From contig NZ_FRCX01000001.1 of the NCBI RefSeq assembly GCF_900143065.1, positions 186,001 to 250,000 of the forward strand: a stretch of 64,000 nucleotides of DNA. Direction: 5' to 3'. The position numbers were made by a program, and so were the translations under genes. Below, piece after piece: positions 40,260-48,581 of this stretch. This DNA is from Duganella sacchari (GTDB lineage Bacteria > Pseudomonadota > Gammaproteobacteria > Burkholderiales > Burkholderiaceae_D). Each line of letters begins with the position of its first letter. Within the stretch, counting starts at the first letter, position 1. The notes beneath the pieces are model-generated. The model was not told where the DNA came from. It ran no database searches and worked only from the letters and a program-made list of their open reading frames with translations.

Positions 40260-42151
40260 TCGTCGGCACCGCTGGCCATATCGACCATGGCAAAACCACG
40301 CTGACGCGCGCCCTCACCGGCGTCGATACCGACCGCCTGAAAGAAGAGAAGGCGCGCGGCATATCGATTGAACTGGGCTACGCCTACACGCCGCTCGGCG
40401 ACGACGTGCTGGGCGTGATCGACGTGCCCGGCCACGAAAAGTTCATCCGCACCATGGCGGCAGGCGTCACCGGGATCGACGCCGCCCTGCTGGTGATTGC
40501 CGCTGACGATGGCATCATGCCGCAGACGCTGGAGCACCTGGCCATCCTGCGCCTGCTGGGCGTGAAGCGCGGCGCCGTGGCCGTGACCAAGATCGACCGC
40601 GTGGATGCCGACCGGCTGGAGCAGCTGGAAGCCGAGATCCACGCGCTGCTGGCGCCAACCGATTTCGCCGGCGCGCACATCTTCCGCACCAACGCCACGG
40701 CCGAAGGCGACGTCGGCGTCAAGGCGCTGCTGCAACATCTGGCGCAGATGTCCGCGACACTGCCGGCCAACGATGAGCGCCGCCTGTTCCGCCTTGGCGT
40801 CGACCGCGTATTCACCCTGGCCGGCCAGGGCACCATCGTCACCGGCACCGCGCTGGCAGGCAGTGTGCGCGTGGGCGACACGCTGCAACTGGCGCCTGGC
40901 GGCCAGCAGGTGCGCGTGCGCAGCATTCATGCGCAGAACCGTGCGGCGGAGGTGGGGCGGGCCGGCCAGCGTCTGGCACTGAATCTGAGCGGTGCGGCAA
41001 AAGAAGACATCACGCGCGGCACATGGGTGGTCGCGCCTGCGCTGGGCGAGTGTTCGGAGCGCATCGATGTCGAACTGACCTTGACGCCAGACTGCGGCCT
41101 CACACTCAAGCCATGGTCGCCAGTGCATGTGCATTTGGGCGCGGCCCATCACACGGCCAATGTGGTGATGCTGGAGGGCGACGTGCTGGCGCCCGGCCAT
41201 ACCAGCCGCGTGCAGCTGGTGCTGGACGCGCCCGTGCATGCCGTGCCCGGAGACCGCTTCGTGATCCGCAATGCACAAGCCACTGCCACCATCGGTGGCG
41301 GCATGGTGCTTGATCCCTTCGGACCGGCGCGCAAACGGCGCAGTGCGGCGCGCACGGCGTGGCTGGATGCGCTGGCGGCTTACATCGCCAATGGCGACAT
41401 CGGCGCCCTGCTCGCGCGTGGTCCGCTGGGTTTGCGCATGTCCACGCTAGTGCGCCTGTCACAACTGCCGGCGCTGCAAATCAGCGCGCCCGCCGGCACG
41501 CTGGAAGTCGCGCTGCAAGGCGGCGACAAACTGTTGATCGCTACCGCCGAAGTGCAGGCGCTGCAGACACGCATTCTGGCAGCGCTGGCCGAATTCCACG
41601 CACGCGCACCGGACGATGCCGGGCCGGAGCTTTGGCGATTGAAGCGCATCGTCGCACCGGACATGGAAGACCGTCTGTGGAGCCGCCTAATTGAAACCCT
41701 GTTGGCCAGCGGCGAGATCAAACAACGCGGCCGCAGCTTGCACCTGCCAACCCATAGCGTGGAACTGAGCGCCGAAGAACAGGCGCTGGCCGCACCGCTG
41801 ATGGCGTCCTTGCTGGCGGGCGGCTTCGATCCGCCATGGGTACGCGATCTGACGCTCGAGCATGCGATGCCGGAAGCGGAGGTAAGGCGCCTGCTACTCA
41901 AACTCGCCAAGACGGGAGAGCTGAACCAGGTGGTGCCGGATCTGTTTTATCATCCGCAGCGGCTGGATGAACTGGCGCAGCTGGTCGCCACGCTGGACGA
42001 AGTACAGGCTTCATCGTTCCGCGACGCGACCGGCCTCGGACGCAAGCGCGCCATACAGATATTGGAGTTCTTTGACCGCGTCGGCTATACTCGGCGGGTC
42101 GGCAATGTGCACCTGATACGGCCCAACGCCGTGTGGTCGTACAGCGTTTAA
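40256..42151 (+). CDS. selB: Selenocysteine-specific translation elongation factor
   Basis: This 631-residue GTPase brings Sec-tRNA(Sec) to the ribosome at SECIS-marked UGA codons. The GTPase motifs are [17 protein letters not shown] (residues 4-20), [10 protein letters not shown] and VTKIDR. EF-Tu-like barrels come next, then a C-terminal array of winged-helix domains (residues about 370-630) that bind the SECIS RNA. It ends 11 bases before selC. Confidence 0.97.
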   Translation: MIVGTAGHIDHGKTTLTRALTGVDTDRLKEEKARGISIELGYAYTPLGDDVLGVIDVPGHEKFIRTMAAGVTGIDAALLVIAADDGIMPQTLEHLAILRLLGVKRGAVAVTKIDRVDADRLEQLEAEIHALLAPTDFAGAHIFRTNATAEGDVGVKALLQHLAQMSATLPANDERRLFRLGVDRVFTLAGQGTIVTGTALAGSVRVGDTLQLAPGGQQVRVRSIHAQNRAAEVGRAGQRLALNLSGAAKEDITRGTWVVAPALGECSERIDVELTLTPDCGLTLKPWSPVHVHLGAAHHTANVVMLEGDVLAPGHTSRVQLVLDAPVHAVPGDRFVIRNAQATATIGGGMVLDPFGPARKRRSAARTAWLDALAAYIANGDIGALLARGPLGLRMSTLVRLSQLPALQISAPAGTLEVALQGGDKLLIATAEVQALQTRILAALAEFHARAPDDAGPELWRLKRIVAPDMEDRLWSRLIETLLASGEIKQRGRSLHLPTHSVELSAEEQALAAPLMASLLAGGFDPPWVRDLTLEHAMPEAEVRRLLLKLAKTGELNQVVPDLFYHPQRLDELAQLVATLDEVQASSFRDATGLGRKRAIQILEFFDRVGYTRRVGNVHLIRPNAVWSYSV

Positions 42152-42162
42152 GCAGCACCTAC

Positions 42163-42258
42163 GGAAGGCATACTCATCCGGTGATGGGGCCGGGCTTCAA
42201 ACCCGGTGGGGGGCGTCAGCCGCTCCCTCGTAAGTTCGACTCCTACTGCCTTCCGCCA
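42163..42258 (+). tRNA. selC: tRNA-Sec (anticodon TCA)
   Basis: This 96-base tRNA has an 8-bp acceptor stem (GGAAGGCA / TGCCTTCC), discriminator G and an encoded CCA. The anticodon stem CCGGG/CCCGG encloses CTTCAAA, so the anticodon is TCA, which reads UGA. The extra arm is long, as expected. Its 3' end overlaps the stop region of the convergent hydrolase gene by 16 bases. Confidence 0.96.
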
Positions 42259-42956
42259 TTCACCGTAGCCACGACCATGTCGATCGCCGCATCGAAGTCC
42301 GCCGGGGTTTCCTGCAGCAGGGACCACATTCGGTTATGTTCGGCGCCTTTCACCACATGCAGCACCCGCGATTCGGCACGGCGCGCGGCATCGACCAGGC
42401 GCTCGGGAATCTCCAGCGGGATGGTGGCGTCGTGCTCGGCGGCGATCACCAGCAGACGGCCTTCAAAGTGCGACAGGATCTCCCAGGCATCGCTGTCGCA
42501 CCAGCTGCGCTCACGGCGGATCACGGCTGAAAAATCAGGGCCAAACGGCACTTCATAGGCGGATGGCGTGTAGACGCCGGGGACCATGAGCACCAGCGCA
42601 TCCACCTGCTGGCTTTGCGTCAGCCGGATGGCGTTGTACGCGCCCATGCTGGCGCCAAACACGGCCAGCGGCTGCGGCAGCGCGTGCGCCGCAGCGACCG
42701 CCGCAGCCTGGCGCGTACGGCTGGCCACCGACGACTGCGCCAGCGTGCCGCCTGTCTCGCCATGGCCGATGCAATCAAAACACACGCTGCCCAAGCCACG
42801 CTGCTGCAGCGTGGCGCGCACCAGGCGATGCCCGTGACGGTTGCTCTGGCCCGCGCCATGCACATAGAGGATGCGATTGCTGTCGCGGCCCACATAGTGG
42901 TCGGCTTTCAGCGCCATGCCGTCAAACGACACTTCAAATTGAACAATGGTAGACAT
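42243..42956 (-). CDS. Alpha/beta hydrolase
   Basis: This 237-residue hydrolase fold protein starts at MSTIVQFEVSFDGM; an upstream extension adds six residues. The oxyanion region is YVHGAGQSNRHG, the nucleophile elbow is GASMGAYNAI (Ser near residue 104) and the acid and base lie near IAAEHDATIP and KGAEHNRMW. The substrate is unknown; esterase or thioesterase activity is plausible. The last codons and the TAG stop lie in the antisense of the selC acceptor stem, an unusual convergent overlap. Confidence 0.85.
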   Translation of the reverse strand: MSTIVQFEVSFDGMALKADHYVGRDSNRILYVHGAGQSNRHGHRLVRATLQQRGLGSVCFDCIGHGETGGTLAQSSVASRTRQAAAVAAAHALPQPLAVFGASMGAYNAIRLTQSQQVDALVLMVPGVYTPSAYEVPFGPDFSAVIRRERSWCDSDAWEILSHFEGRLLVIAAEHDATIPLEIPERLVDAARRAESRVLHVVKGAEHNRMWSLLQETPADFDAAIDMVVATVNGGRQ

Positions 42957-43098
42957 GGCCCGCAGCCTACCCAAACGCGACAGTTTTGTAAATCCAGGTA
43001 AGGAATCGCTAGTTGCTTTGCAGCATTTTTTCTTCAGTGATAAAATGTATTTTAGAAACGAATATTTCTTTTATATAACATTTTAACGCGGAGCTGCC

Positions 43099-44754
43099 AT
43101 GAGATTATCCGATATGAAGGTCAGCAACCGGCTGGCCATAGGCTTCGGCGCCACTTTATGCCTGCTGCTGGCAGTCGCCATCGCCAGCTGGATGAGCATA
43201 CGCCAGACCGCCGCCGATACCGACGCCCTGCTCGCCCAGCAGCTCAGGACCGAACGCCTGGTCACTGCGTGGCGCGGCATCGTGGAAACCAATGTCCAGC
43301 GCGCGCTGGCGGCGTCCAAAACCAGCGATCCTGCTGCGCAGAAGATGTTTGAAGACGGCATCGCCACCAGTTCCCGGCGCGCCGAGGACAACCAGCGCCA
43401 GATCGTCGAGCTGCTCGATGACGCGCAAGCCAAGGCGCTGTTCGCCACCGCGCAGGAAAAACGCAAGGCCTATCAGGCCGTCCGCAAGCAAGCCTTTGCA
43501 GAGAAGGCGGCAGGCAATGTGGACCAGGCCAACCAGATCATCGAGCAGCAGTTCATCCCTGCCGGCGACACCTACGTGGCGGCCATGGGCGCGCTGGTCG
43601 ATCGCCAGAAGGCCGTGATTGATGAAATCGGCGTGACCATCCATGACCGCAGCGCGGGCTCGGCGTGGATGATTTTTATTCTGAGTACGGCTTCGGTCGT
43701 GCTGGCCGTGCTGCTGGGCTGGCTCATCAGCCGCTCGCTGCTGCGGCAGCTGGGTGGTGAGCCGGGCTATGCGGCCGGCATCACGGACCGTATCGCAGCA
43801 GGCGACCTGACCGTGCATGTGGACCTGGCGGCCAACGACCGCACCAGCCTGCTGTTCAGCATTGCAGCGATGCGTGATCGCCTGGCGGCTATCGTCAGCG
43901 AAGTCCGCCACAGTACGGATGCAGTGGCGACGGCTTCCGATGAAATCGCCAGCGGCAATCAGGACCTGTCTTCGCGCACCGAGCAGCAGGCCGGTTCGCT
44001 CGAGGAAACCGCGTCCGCGATGGAAGAGCTGACAGCCACCGTCAAACAGAATACCGAGTTTGCGCGCCAGGCCAATCAGCTGGCAGCCAGCGCCTCGGGC
44101 GTGGCGGTGCGCGGCGGTGAAGTGGTGGGCGGCGTGGTATCGACCATGGAAGCCATCAGCGCCTCGTCGCGCCAGATCGTGGACATCATTGGCGTGATTG
44201 ACGGCATAGCGTTCCAGACCAATATTCTGGCACTGAATGCGGCAGTGGAAGCGGCGCGCGCTGGCGAACAGGGCCGTGGCTTTGCCGTGGTCGCAACGGA
44301 GGTACGCAACCTGGCGCAGCGCTCCGCCAGCGCGGCCAAGGACATCAAACAGCTCATCGGCGAATCGGTGGAAAAGATCGCCAACGGCGGCATGCTGGTC
44401 GACGAGGCGGGCAAGACCATGGAAGAGATCGTCCACAGCATCCGCAATGTCAGCGAGATCATGGAGCAGATCACGGCCGCCAGCGGTGAGCAGGAAGCCG
44501 GCATTGAGCAGATCAACCAGGCCATCATGGAAATGGATGGCGTGACGCAGCAGAATGCCGCGCTGGTCGAGCAAGCGGCGGCAGCGGCCGAATCGCTGCA
44601 GGGTCAGGCCGGCAATCTGGCCGAGCTGGTCAGCGTGTTCAAGGTGGACGCCGCGCGGCGGCCGGGCAGCGCCAGCGTAACGCCCATTGCCGCAGCGCGT
44701 AGCGGTACGGCTGCGGCATCCGCGCCGGCCCTGCCACGCCTGCGCGCCGGCTAA
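43099..44754 (+). CDS. Methyl-accepting chemotaxis protein
   Basis: This 551-residue inner-membrane chemoreceptor has two membrane helices (about residues 11-31 and 190-212) flanking a four-helix-bundle ligand domain of about 160 residues. A HAMP region follows, then a cytoplasmic signalling domain whose hairpin tip is NILALNAAVEAARAGEQGRG and continues EVRNLAQRSA. It has QE-rich methylation segments. It lacks a C-terminal CheR-docking pentapeptide. An AT-rich upstream region of about 120 bases probably holds its promoter. The ligand is unknown. Confidence 0.93.
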   Translation: MRLSDMKVSNRLAIGFGATLCLLLAVAIASWMSIRQTAADTDALLAQQLRTERLVTAWRGIVETNVQRALAASKTSDPAAQKMFEDGIATSSRRAEDNQRQIVELLDDAQAKALFATAQEKRKAYQAVRKQAFAEKAAGNVDQANQIIEQQFIPAGDTYVAAMGALVDRQKAVIDEIGVTIHDRSAGSAWMIFILSTASVVLAVLLGWLISRSLLRQLGGEPGYAAGITDRIAAGDLTVHVDLAANDRTSLLFSIAAMRDRLAAIVSEVRHSTDAVATASDEIASGNQDLSSRTEQQAGSLEETASAMEELTATVKQNTEFARQANQLAASASGVAVRGGEVVGGVVSTMEAISASSRQIVDIIGVIDGIAFQTNILALNAAVEAARAGEQGRGFAVVATEVRNLAQRSASAAKDIKQLIGESVEKIANGGMLVDEAGKTMEEIVHSIRNVSEIMEQITAASGEQEAGIEQINQAIMEMDGVTQQNAALVEQAAAAAESLQGQAGNLAELVSVFKVDAARRPGSASVTPIAAARSGTAAASAPALPRLRAG

Positions 44755-45344
44755 CGCGGGCTTACTGCGCCGCGTTGCGTTCGCTGGTTGAGACGGGCTT
44801 TGAGCCCGTCGCGCGAGGCGGCAACGTAGCGCTTGCAGGCGCCGCCGTCGCTAATCAGCGTGCCGCGCGCGGCCTGCTCGCGCAGGGCAGCGGCGTCCGG
44901 GTGGGACGCCACCATCACATCGCAGGGCAGACGGCTTAGTGCGGTATAGCTGGCGCCGTAGTTCTGCACGATGCTGCTGTGGGCGCTGAAACGGTAGCCT
45001 TCGCTGGCCAGGGGATTGAGGCTGTCGGCAAACACCATCGACGCGCAGCGCCCTTGCTGGCACGCGGTCCATGTCCAGCTGACGCCGCTGATGGTATAGC
45101 CCGGCGTGTAGACCGCCGTCACCGCCAGCGGCCCTACCCGCACCGCTTCGCCATCCGCCACCGCCTGGGCGGCGCCAATCTGCGGGAACGGCGACAAGTT
45201 CTTGAATTGCGGATCATCCTCCCCGGCCATTCCCTGGCGCAAAGCCTGCACCGATGCCGGACTGGCAACCACAATTGCGCCACTCAGGCGCTGCAACTCC
45301 GCAATGCCGCCGGCGTGATCGCCATGCACGTGCGAGTTAAGGAG
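44751..45344 (-). pseudogene. 5'-truncated B3-like metallo-beta-lactamase-fold gene
   Basis: About 197 codons match the C-terminal two thirds of subclass B3-type MBL-fold proteins. The frame opens directly after an in-frame TGA (45347-45345) with LLNSHVHGDHAGG, the zinc motif HxHxDH, so the N-terminal beta-sandwich half is missing and only a GTG inside the motif could start translation. The expected PGHT zinc histidine is a tyrosine (YTPGYTISG), whereas the late HPDA histidine remains. The truncation abuts the promoter region of the divergent cytochrome gene, suggesting a deletion scar. The stop overlaps the mcp stop on the other strand. A real shortened protein seems unlikely. Confidence 0.75.
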
Positions 45345-45421
45345 TCATGAAGCAAGTTGATGAGTTGGTCTGGGACGCAGATTGTACAATGGCCATATCA
45401 CTCATCCGGGGAAAACAAGCA

Positions 45422-46834
45422 ATGAAAAAGATCGCTCTGCAAGCCGCCGCTATCGGCATGGCGTTCGCCTCCTTTGCCGCAACTGCGGCGCCGGCACAAA
45501 CCGCCGCACAACTCTATCAAGCCAATTGCGCTGCCTGCCACGGCAGCAAACTGGAAGGCGCGGTGGGTCCGACGCTGGGCGAGCACGCCTGGCTACACGG
45601 CGCACCGACCAGGGACAATCTGATCAGGATTATCAGCCAGGGCGTGCCGCAGAAGAATATGCCGGCCTGGTCGCCTGCACTCAGCGCTGCACAGATCGGC
45701 ATGCTGGCCGATTACATTGCCGCCAATGCGAACAAAAAACTGGCGGCGGCGCCTGCTGCTACGGCTACGACGACGGCGGCAGCCAAGCCGGCGGCGACTG
45801 ATCTGCTGAGCGGATTCAAGCTGCCGAAAGGCTTCCGCATCAGCGTCTACGCGGATGGTGCGGCGACAGCGCGCAGCATGGCGGTGTCCGATAGCGGCAT
45901 CGTATATGTCGGTTCGCGCAAGGCCGGCAAGGTGTATGCGCTGGTGCCGCGCGCGGACAAGCAGAGCGCCGAGGTGGTGACCATCGCCGATGGCCTGGAA
46001 AATCCCATCGGCGTCACCTTGCTCAATGGCGCGTTGTACGTGGGTGAAATCAGCCGCGTGATCCGCTTTGACGATATCGATAAGCGCTACGCGCAGAAGC
46101 CTTCGTATGAAGTTGTCAAGGTCAGCCTGCCCAATGACAAATGGCACGGCGAGAAAGTCATGCGCGCGGGGCCGGATGGCAAGCTGTATATTCCGGTGGG
46201 CGCACCGTGCAATATCTGCGATACGGACAGCACCCGCAGCGCCAAGATCTACAAGATGAATGCAGATGGCAGCCAGCTCGAGGAAGTCGCGCGCGGTGTG
46301 CGCAACACCGTGGGCTTTGACTTCCATCCAGCCACCAAACAGCTGTGGTTCACGGACAATGGCCGCGATGAGCTGGGCGACAACACACCGTCCTGCGAGC
46401 TGAATGTGGTCACCAAACCCAATCAGCACTTCGGCTTCCCGTACTGCCACGGCGGCGTGGTGCCGGATCCGCAGTTTGGCAAGGGCCGTACCTGCGAGGA
46501 ATTCGAACCGCCAGTGGCTAAGCTGGGACCCCACGTAGCACCGCTGGGCATGAGCTTCTACACCGGCAAGCAATTCCCTGAAATTTACCGCAACAACATC
46601 TTCGTCGCCGAGCACGGCTCGTGGAACCGCGAGAACAAGATCGGTTATACGGTCCATCTGATCACGCTGTATAACAGCAAGGTCGTCAGCGACACCGCCT
46701 TCATCGACGGCTTCCTGCGCGGCGACGAAGTGGTTGGCCGTCCGGTGGATGTCGTCACGCTGGCCGACGGCTCCCTGCTCGTCTCCGACGACTACGGCGG
46801 CCGCGTCTTCCGCGTGACTTACGACGGCAAGTAA
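45422..46834 (+). CDS. Cytochrome c / sorbosone dehydrogenase-like PQQ-type protein
   Basis: This exported protein of 470 residues has a signal peptide (MKKIALQAAAIGMAFASFAA), a cytochrome c domain with heme motif CAACH (near residue 38) and distal Met in KNMPAWSP, an alanine/threonine-rich linker and a beta-propeller of the glucose/sorbosone dehydrogenase family (LPKGFRISVYADG, then later WFTDNGRDELGDNTPSCEL). It is likely a periplasmic sugar or alcohol dehydrogenase using PQQ and passing electrons to its own heme. The start is at the ATG with GGGGA nine bases upstream. Confidence 0.9.
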   Translation: MKKIALQAAAIGMAFASFAATAAPAQTAAQLYQANCAACHGSKLEGAVGPTLGEHAWLHGAPTRDNLIRIISQGVPQKNMPAWSPALSAAQIGMLADYIAANANKKLAAAPAATATTTAAAKPAATDLLSGFKLPKGFRISVYADGAATARSMAVSDSGIVYVGSRKAGKVYALVPRADKQSAEVVTIADGLENPIGVTLLNGALYVGEISRVIRFDDIDKRYAQKPSYEVVKVSLPNDKWHGEKVMRAGPDGKLYIPVGAPCNICDTDSTRSAKIYKMNADGSQLEEVARGVRNTVGFDFHPATKQLWFTDNGRDELGDNTPSCELNVVTKPNQHFGFPYCHGGVVPDPQFGKGRTCEEFEPPVAKLGPHVAPLGMSFYTGKQFPEIYRNNIFVAEHGSWNRENKIGYTVHLITLYNSKVVSDTAFIDGFLRGDEVVGRPVDVVTLADGSLLVSDDYGGRVFRVTYDGK

Positions 46835-46876
46835 TTGGTCTGGGAAGAAATCCTGATCCAGCGCCTGCGCCATCGG

Positions 46877-47266
46877 TCAGAGGCTGGCATCAGGCAAGTC
46901 AAAGCAATTGTGTTCACCGGCCACCTTGAGCAGCGCGTCCAGCCAGGCATCTTCCAGCAGTTCGCGGCCGTACAACGACTCCCGCAAACTGGGCATGCGC
47001 ATCAGCATGCGATGGATGCGCTGACGCTGCAATTCATTCAAACGTTGCCAGAGTTGGCAGCGGTTACCTTCCTGCCCGCGCCATCGCGCGAGGTGCGCCA
47101 GCAATTCGGCACACCGGTCACACAGCATATGCTGCCAGCGTGTATTCACGCCGTCGATTTCTTCGGCGACGTGCTGCGCATCAATCAAGGTGTAATCGCC
47201 TGACCGCAACCAGAAAGCCTGCTCCTGCGCCCATGCAACAACGTCACGCTCGTATGGGTTAGTCAT
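46877..47266 (-). CDS. DUF29 family protein
   Basis: This 129-residue protein begins YERDVVAWAQEQAFWLRSGD and continues with HVAEEIDGV, the typical N-terminus of the DUF29 family, and has the RIHRMLMRMPSLRESL helix later. The family is common in proteobacteria and cyanobacteria, often in multiple copies, and has no established role. It follows a shorter DUF29 gene by four bases. Confidence 0.8.
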   Translation of the reverse strand: MTNPYERDVVAWAQEQAFWLRSGDYTLIDAQHVAEEIDGVNTRWQHMLCDRCAELLAHLARWRGQEGNRCQLWQRLNELQRQRIHRMLMRMPSLRESLYGRELLEDAWLDALLKVAGEHNCFDLPDASL

Positions 47267-47269
47267 TTT

Positions 47270-47545
47270 TCACCCCGGCAAAAATTCCTGAGACAGCACC
47301 ATCTCAATAGACCACGGCATACAGGCTGGCAAGTCTGGCAAGCCGGTTTCAACGAAGGTACTGGTTCGGGCATGAGCGATCAGCACGTACAAGCGGCTTT
47401 GCAGCTCGCGTTTTTCGCTCTTGCCCACATCATCGATCTCCTCTGCGAGGTTGCCAATATCAAGCTGCGACCACTGGCCCGTGCGCAGTAGATGAGCTTG
47501 CTGTTCAGCCCAGGCGATGACGTCTTCGTCATAGAGATTGTCCAT
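47270..47545 (-). CDS. DUF29 family protein, short form
   Basis: This 91-residue protein has the DUF29 N-terminus (YDEDVIAWAEQQAHLLRTGQ, then NLAEEIDDVGKSEKREL) but ends about 50 residues before the usual length, with a C-terminal tail (PWSIEMVLSQEFLPG) unlike the family. Its stop region supplies the ribosome-binding site of the next DUF29 gene. It could be a natural short paralogue or a decayed copy. Confidence 0.7.
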   Translation of the reverse strand: MDNLYDEDVIAWAEQQAHLLRTGQWSQLDIGNLAEEIDDVGKSEKRELQSRLYVLIAHARTSTFVETGLPDLPACMPWSIEMVLSQEFLPG

Positions 47546-47588
47546 GGCGTCCTCCTCTGTTACTTGGACAGCCGGGCGTTAAATAAGT

Positions 47589-48581
47589 TCAGCCCAGATG
47601 GGACAACAGGGTTGCGATGCGCTGCTCTACCGAGCCGGAGAGCAGGATATAGGGGATACGGCGGCGCTGGAGTTCGGCAAGATACCACGCGTGCTGCTGC
47701 AGTCGGAAACTGGCTTCGCGGCGCGTGCCGTCCTGGATAAAGTCGATGTCCGGCGCGCACAGGAAGACATGGTCATAGCGGCGCTCAGCGCGCTGTTCGA
47801 GTTCAGCGTCAGCCTTGCCGAACATCTCGCGCGAATAGAACAAGGTGGTCAGCGCGGAAGTATCGCAGAACAAATAGCGGAAAGCCTTCAGGCGCAATGC
47901 ATCTTCGCGCTGCTGCTGCACCACGGCGATCTGACGCATATCTTCGTATTCCAGATGGCCGTCTTTTTCTATCCACAGTTCACGCCCGTATTCGGCCACC
48001 CAGGCCGTTTCCATGCGCGCGGCAATCGCCTCCGCCACCGTGGACTTGCCGCTTGATTCGCCGCCCAGGAAGCACACGGTCTGCACAAAACTTGCGTACA
48101 CCTCGGCCGACAGGAAAGACCGGTGCGCGTGCGGATCGTTGCGTATGCGCGTGCCGGAGATCGGCACCGCCTTGCGCGCCTGGTCCACCTGCACATGCTG
48201 CACGGGATGCCCGCCAAAGTAGCGTGTCAGTTCAGCGGCAAAGCCGTCGCCATAGTCTTCGCTCGTGAACACGGCATCGACACTACGGTTCAGGAAATGT
48301 GTGCACGCCCATCCCATCAAACGTCGATGGATCAGTTCATCGGCGTCGTTATGCGGCAGTGCGTGTTGGTCGTTGTGCAGCACCAGCAGGATCGCCTCTG
48401 GAAAGCGCGCCCGCAGCCATTGCTCGCGCCTGCGCGAGTCGCAACCTGGCAGCTCAGATTCCGAGTAGCTGATGATGACGGTTTCCTCGCACGCTGTCAT
48501 GGCACGGCGTATCAACAGCTCGTGCCCAAGATGCAGGGGACTGAATTTACCCACCACTAAACCGGTGCGGAATTGCTTCAT
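47589..48581 (-). CDS. nadR: NadR-like NMN adenylyltransferase / ribosylnicotinamide kinase
   Basis: This 330-residue bifunctional-looking enzyme has an N-terminal nucleotidyltransferase with GKFSPLHLGH (residues 11-20) and the C-terminal motif ISGTRIR of NMN adenylyltransferases. A P-loop kinase domain follows, with GGESSGKST (near residue 167) as in NadR ribosylnicotinamide kinase. No N-terminal repressor domain is present. Its start overlaps the stop of the adenylate-forming enzyme gene (ATGA), so it is the last member of the MoxR-VWA operon, an unusual place for a NAD-salvage enzyme. The activity is inferred from motifs. Confidence 0.9.
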   Translation of the reverse strand: MKQFRTGLVVGKFSPLHLGHELLIRRAMTACEETVIISYSESELPGCDSRRREQWLRARFPEAILLVLHNDQHALPHNDADELIHRRLMGWACTHFLNRSVDAVFTSEDYGDGFAAELTRYFGGHPVQHVQVDQARKAVPISGTRIRNDPHAHRSFLSAEVYASFVQTVCFLGGESSGKSTVAEAIAARMETAWVAEYGRELWIEKDGHLEYEDMRQIAVVQQQREDALRLKAFRYLFCDTSALTTLFYSREMFGKADAELEQRAERRYDHVFLCAPDIDFIQDGTRREASFRLQQHAWYLAELQRRRIPYILLSGSVEQRIATLLSHLG

